Origin: Lysinibacillus sphaericus OT4b.31
Lineage (GTDB): Bacteria; Bacillota; Bacilli; Bacillales_A; Planococcaceae
NCBI RefSeq assembly: GCF_000392615.1
Contig: NZ_KB933398.1
Location: 1,804,535 to 1,868,534 of the forward strand
Direction of reading: 5' to 3'
Length of the DNA stretch: 64,000 bases
The notes beneath the pieces were generated by a model. It was not told the origin of the DNA. It saw only the letters and a program-made list of their open reading frames with translations, and ran no database searches. Positions within the stretch are counted from its first letter, which is position 1, and the number at the start of each line of letters is the position of its first letter. The translations under genes and the position numbers were made by a program. Positions 62,239 through 64,000 of the stretch are shown here, piece after piece.

Positions 62239-63414
62239 TTAACGTATGTTTCCTCCTGGTGCATTCGGTTTAAAAATTTGTATTTTTAAAATGATTAGTA
62301 AGAAAGCAAGCAGTGAAAATAGAATGCCAACCCAAATTAGATTATGTATACCGAAATGGGAGATAGACCAAGCACTGACTGCGGCTCCAAGGGCAATACC
62401 AAGATTGGAAAATGACACAAACAAGCTATTGCCGAATTCTGGGGCTTCACTTGCTTCAGTTGTTAACCATACTTGACTGACAATCAGCCCCCCAGAATGC
62501 ACAGCTCCCCAAATAAATACGATTACAAACATCGGAATGAAATATGAACCCAGATAATAAGTAAATAAGTACACTACTGCAAATAGCAGAGGGTACATGA
62601 TAACGGTCTTTGTCATACTTTTGTGTAACAAATTTCCAAATAAAAAGTTTCCAAAAATCATGATTGTACCAAAGGCCATCAACATGATACTAATCCATGA
62701 CCCGTTCATTTTCGTCACTTGACTTAAATATTCAGCAAAATAACTGTACACAGAAAACATTGCTGCAAAGATAAAAATAACCGTCACGATATTTAGCCAC
62801 AATTGTGGTTTGCGCAATATTCCAAGCTGCTTGCCATAAGATAATTTTTCCGTAACAGGCAAAGAGGGGAGCCAAGCGAGTATGCCAATAAAAGCAATTG
62901 CACTAACAACAGCACCAAACAGAAAACCTGCTTCTAATGAAATCTTTTCTGCTAGATAAGAAGTCAATGGTACCCCAAACGCAAATCCGACCGTTATACC
63001 AGAAAAAACTTTCGTCACGGCCTTACTACTTTTTTCCGGAGAGACAAGTTTAGCTGCTGTTACAAGGGCAACTGAAAAAAAGACAGGATGAAAAATAGCA
63101 GGGATGATACGGAAAACTAACATTACATCGAACCTAGTTGTATAGGCATAAACAACATTGGAAATCGCAAAAAGAAGAACAGCAGTTAACAGAATGACTT
63201 TACGGTTAATACTAGAAGCAAGTAAAGTCAGGAATGGACCTGAAATGGCAACGACTAACGAAAATATACTTACAAGCAATCCAGCCTGTGAAGTCGATAT
63301 ATTGAATTTTTCAGTAACTTGTGGTAGTACACCTATAATACCCATTTCTGTGGTAATAATGCCGAACACGCCTAGCGCTAGAATACTAATAAGTAACGGG
63401 TTAATTTTTTTCAT
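62239..63414 (-). CDS. MFS transporter (DHA1-type exporter)
   Basis: This 391-residue protein has 12 membrane helices. The first helix contains G-V-F-G-I-I-T-T-E-M-G-I-I-G-V-L-P-Q, typical of the arabinose-efflux/AraJ-like branch, and the loop S-S-I-N-R-K-V-I-L-L is a degenerate MFS motif A. Such proteins export drugs or sugars by proton antiport. The ATG at 63414 is preferred; the longer frame starts inside the GGAGG ribosome site. Confidence 0.9.
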   Translation of the reverse strand: MKKINPLLISILALGVFGIITTEMGIIGVLPQVTEKFNISTSQAGLLVSIFSLVVAISGPFLTLLASSINRKVILLTAVLLFAISNVVYAYTTRFDVMLVFRIIPAIFHPVFFSVALVTAAKLVSPEKSSKAVTKVFSGITVGFAFGVPLTSYLAEKISLEAGFLFGAVVSAIAFIGILAWLPSLPVTEKLSYGKQLGILRKPQLWLNIVTVIFIFAAMFSVYSYFAEYLSQVTKMNGSWISIMLMAFGTIMIFGNFLFGNLLHKSMTKTVIMYPLLFAVVYLFTYYLGSYFIPMFVIVFIWGAVHSGGLIVSQVWLTTEASEAPEFGNSLFVSFSNLGIALGAAVSAWSISHFGIHNLIWVGILFSLLAFLLIILKIQIFKPNAPGGNIR

Positions 63415-63435
63415 TTTAATATAATCCTCCATTCA

Positions 63436-63453
63436 TATATATATATATATCTA
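63436..63453. repeat. Short AT microsatellite
   Basis: About eight AT dinucleotides lie just upstream of the MFS gene, in its promoter or leader. Length changes could alter its expression. Confidence 0.6.
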
Positions 63454-63496
63454 TAATTGTAGATATGTTAAGGCAAAAAAAAGCCTCCCTTCTTTT

Positions 63497-64000
63497 TATC
63501 CCGCATTAACGGTCAGTAAGACGCCTACCTCAAGTGGATAGGCGAGAACGAGTCAACTTGGGGATCGATCAACTGACCGTAAAAGCCCGATTGGTTCAAC
63601 TAACAATCAGTGGGGATGAAGAAAACCCCCACTGATAGGAGTTTCACTTTATCCCGCATTAACGGTCAGTAAGACGCCCACCTCAAGTGGATAAGCGAGA
63701 ACGAGTCAACTAGGTGGTCAATCAACTGACCGTAAAAGCCCGATTGGTTCAACTAACAATCAGTAGAGGATGAAGAAAATCCTCACTGATAGGAGTTTCA
63801 CTTTATCCCGCATTAACGGTCAGTAAGACGCCCACCTCAAGTGGATAAGCGAGAACGAGTCAACTAGGTGGTCAATCAACTGACCGTAAAAGCCCGATTG
63901 GTTCAACTAACAATCAGTGGGGATGAAGAAAACCCCCACTGATAGGAGTTTCACTTTATCCCGCATTAACGGTCAGTAAGACGCCCACCTCAAGTGGATA
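63497..64000. repeat. 153-bp tandem repeat array running off the window
   Basis: Units begin at 63500, 63653, 63807 and 63960 (CCCGCATTAACGG head), periods 153, 154 and 153. Each unit holds a 9-bp long-range stem (ACGGTCAGT with ACTGACCGT, e.g. 63509-63517 and 63572-63580) and a second hairpin near its end (e.g. 63606-63615 with 63627-63636). No gene is seen in the array; a 19-codon frame on the minus strand is probably incidental. Confidence 0.93.

Noticed and set aside
63610..63664. A 19-codon minus-strand frame repeated in each 153-bp unit
   Set aside because: It contains no ribosome site, and the hairpin covariation fits structure better than coding.
63500..64000. Possible CRISPR array because of regular direct repeats
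   Set aside because: Period 153 with nearly identical full units and no short unique spacers; no cas genes nearby.

Overview
The window is about 64 kb of low-GC chromosome from an endospore-forming Bacillales bacterium, most likely a Lysinibacillus-type (sphaericus group) organism. The evidence is the gene order of the conserved blocks (nudF/spoIIM-like/fur/xerD/deoB/pdp, spoIIAA-spoIIAB-sigF-spoVAF-lysA, scpA-scpB-dacB-rluB, resABCDE-sigX-rsiX), close protein resemblance to Bacillus subtilis, strong AGGAGG-type ribosome sites and frequent TTG/GTG starts. No rRNA, tRNA, CRISPR array, prophage or plasmid functions were seen.

Layout. 0-13 kb: iron regulator, dimer resolution, nucleoside salvage, the forespore sigma-F operon, a spore germination protein and lysine synthesis, ending in ribT. 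13.2-14.2 kb: a decayed IS1182-type element joined to GC-rich repeats, wedged in a convergent terminator. 14-27 kb: chromosome segregation (scpAB), peptidoglycan hydrolysis, rRNA pseudouridine synthesis, cytochrome c maturation with its two-component system, and the SigX/RsiX envelope-stress pair. 27-30 kb: FMN riboswitch and riboflavin transporter RibU, a 21-bp repeat tract and a neurotransmitter:sodium symporter. 30-33.7 kb: a four-gene partner-switching module that includes a chemoreceptor. 34-35.5 kb: glutamine synthetase behind two perfect GlnR/TnrA boxes. 35.7-44 kb: an accessory zone with several acetyltransferases, regulators and decayed genes (frameshift, nonsense codons, fragments). 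44-50 kb: a DUF418 protein, YwhD plus a 7Fe-type ferredoxin, TrhO, a YbaK deacylase and a membrane-anchored PstS-like protein. 49.7-50.8 kb: a guanidine-I riboswitch with a paired SMR exporter. 50.9-54.9 kb: an OpuA-type glycine betaine ABC transporter with a BusR-type regulator. 55-58.7 kb: an operon of GTP cyclohydrolase II, RibD, an FAD monooxygenase and a HAD phosphatase, with no FMN riboswitch. 58.8-64 kb: N-methyltryptophan/sarcosine oxidase, a second IS1182-remnant/repeat composite, a YodB/YodC-like pair, an MFS exporter and a 153-bp tandem repeat array that runs off the window.

Most noteworthy: (1) the ribA-like/ribD/FAD-monooxygenase/HAD operon, which looks like a branch pathway from an early riboflavin precursor; (2) the chemoreceptor-containing partner-switching operon with a degenerate receiver domain; (3) two inverted copies of an IS1182-remnant/200-bp-repeat composite, each bracketed by a duplicated terminator hairpin that differs between the loci; (4) the 153-bp terminal tandem repeat, whose hairpin shows a compensatory base-pair change between copies and whose head recurs upstream of a Nudix pseudogene and upstream of the betaine transporter operon.
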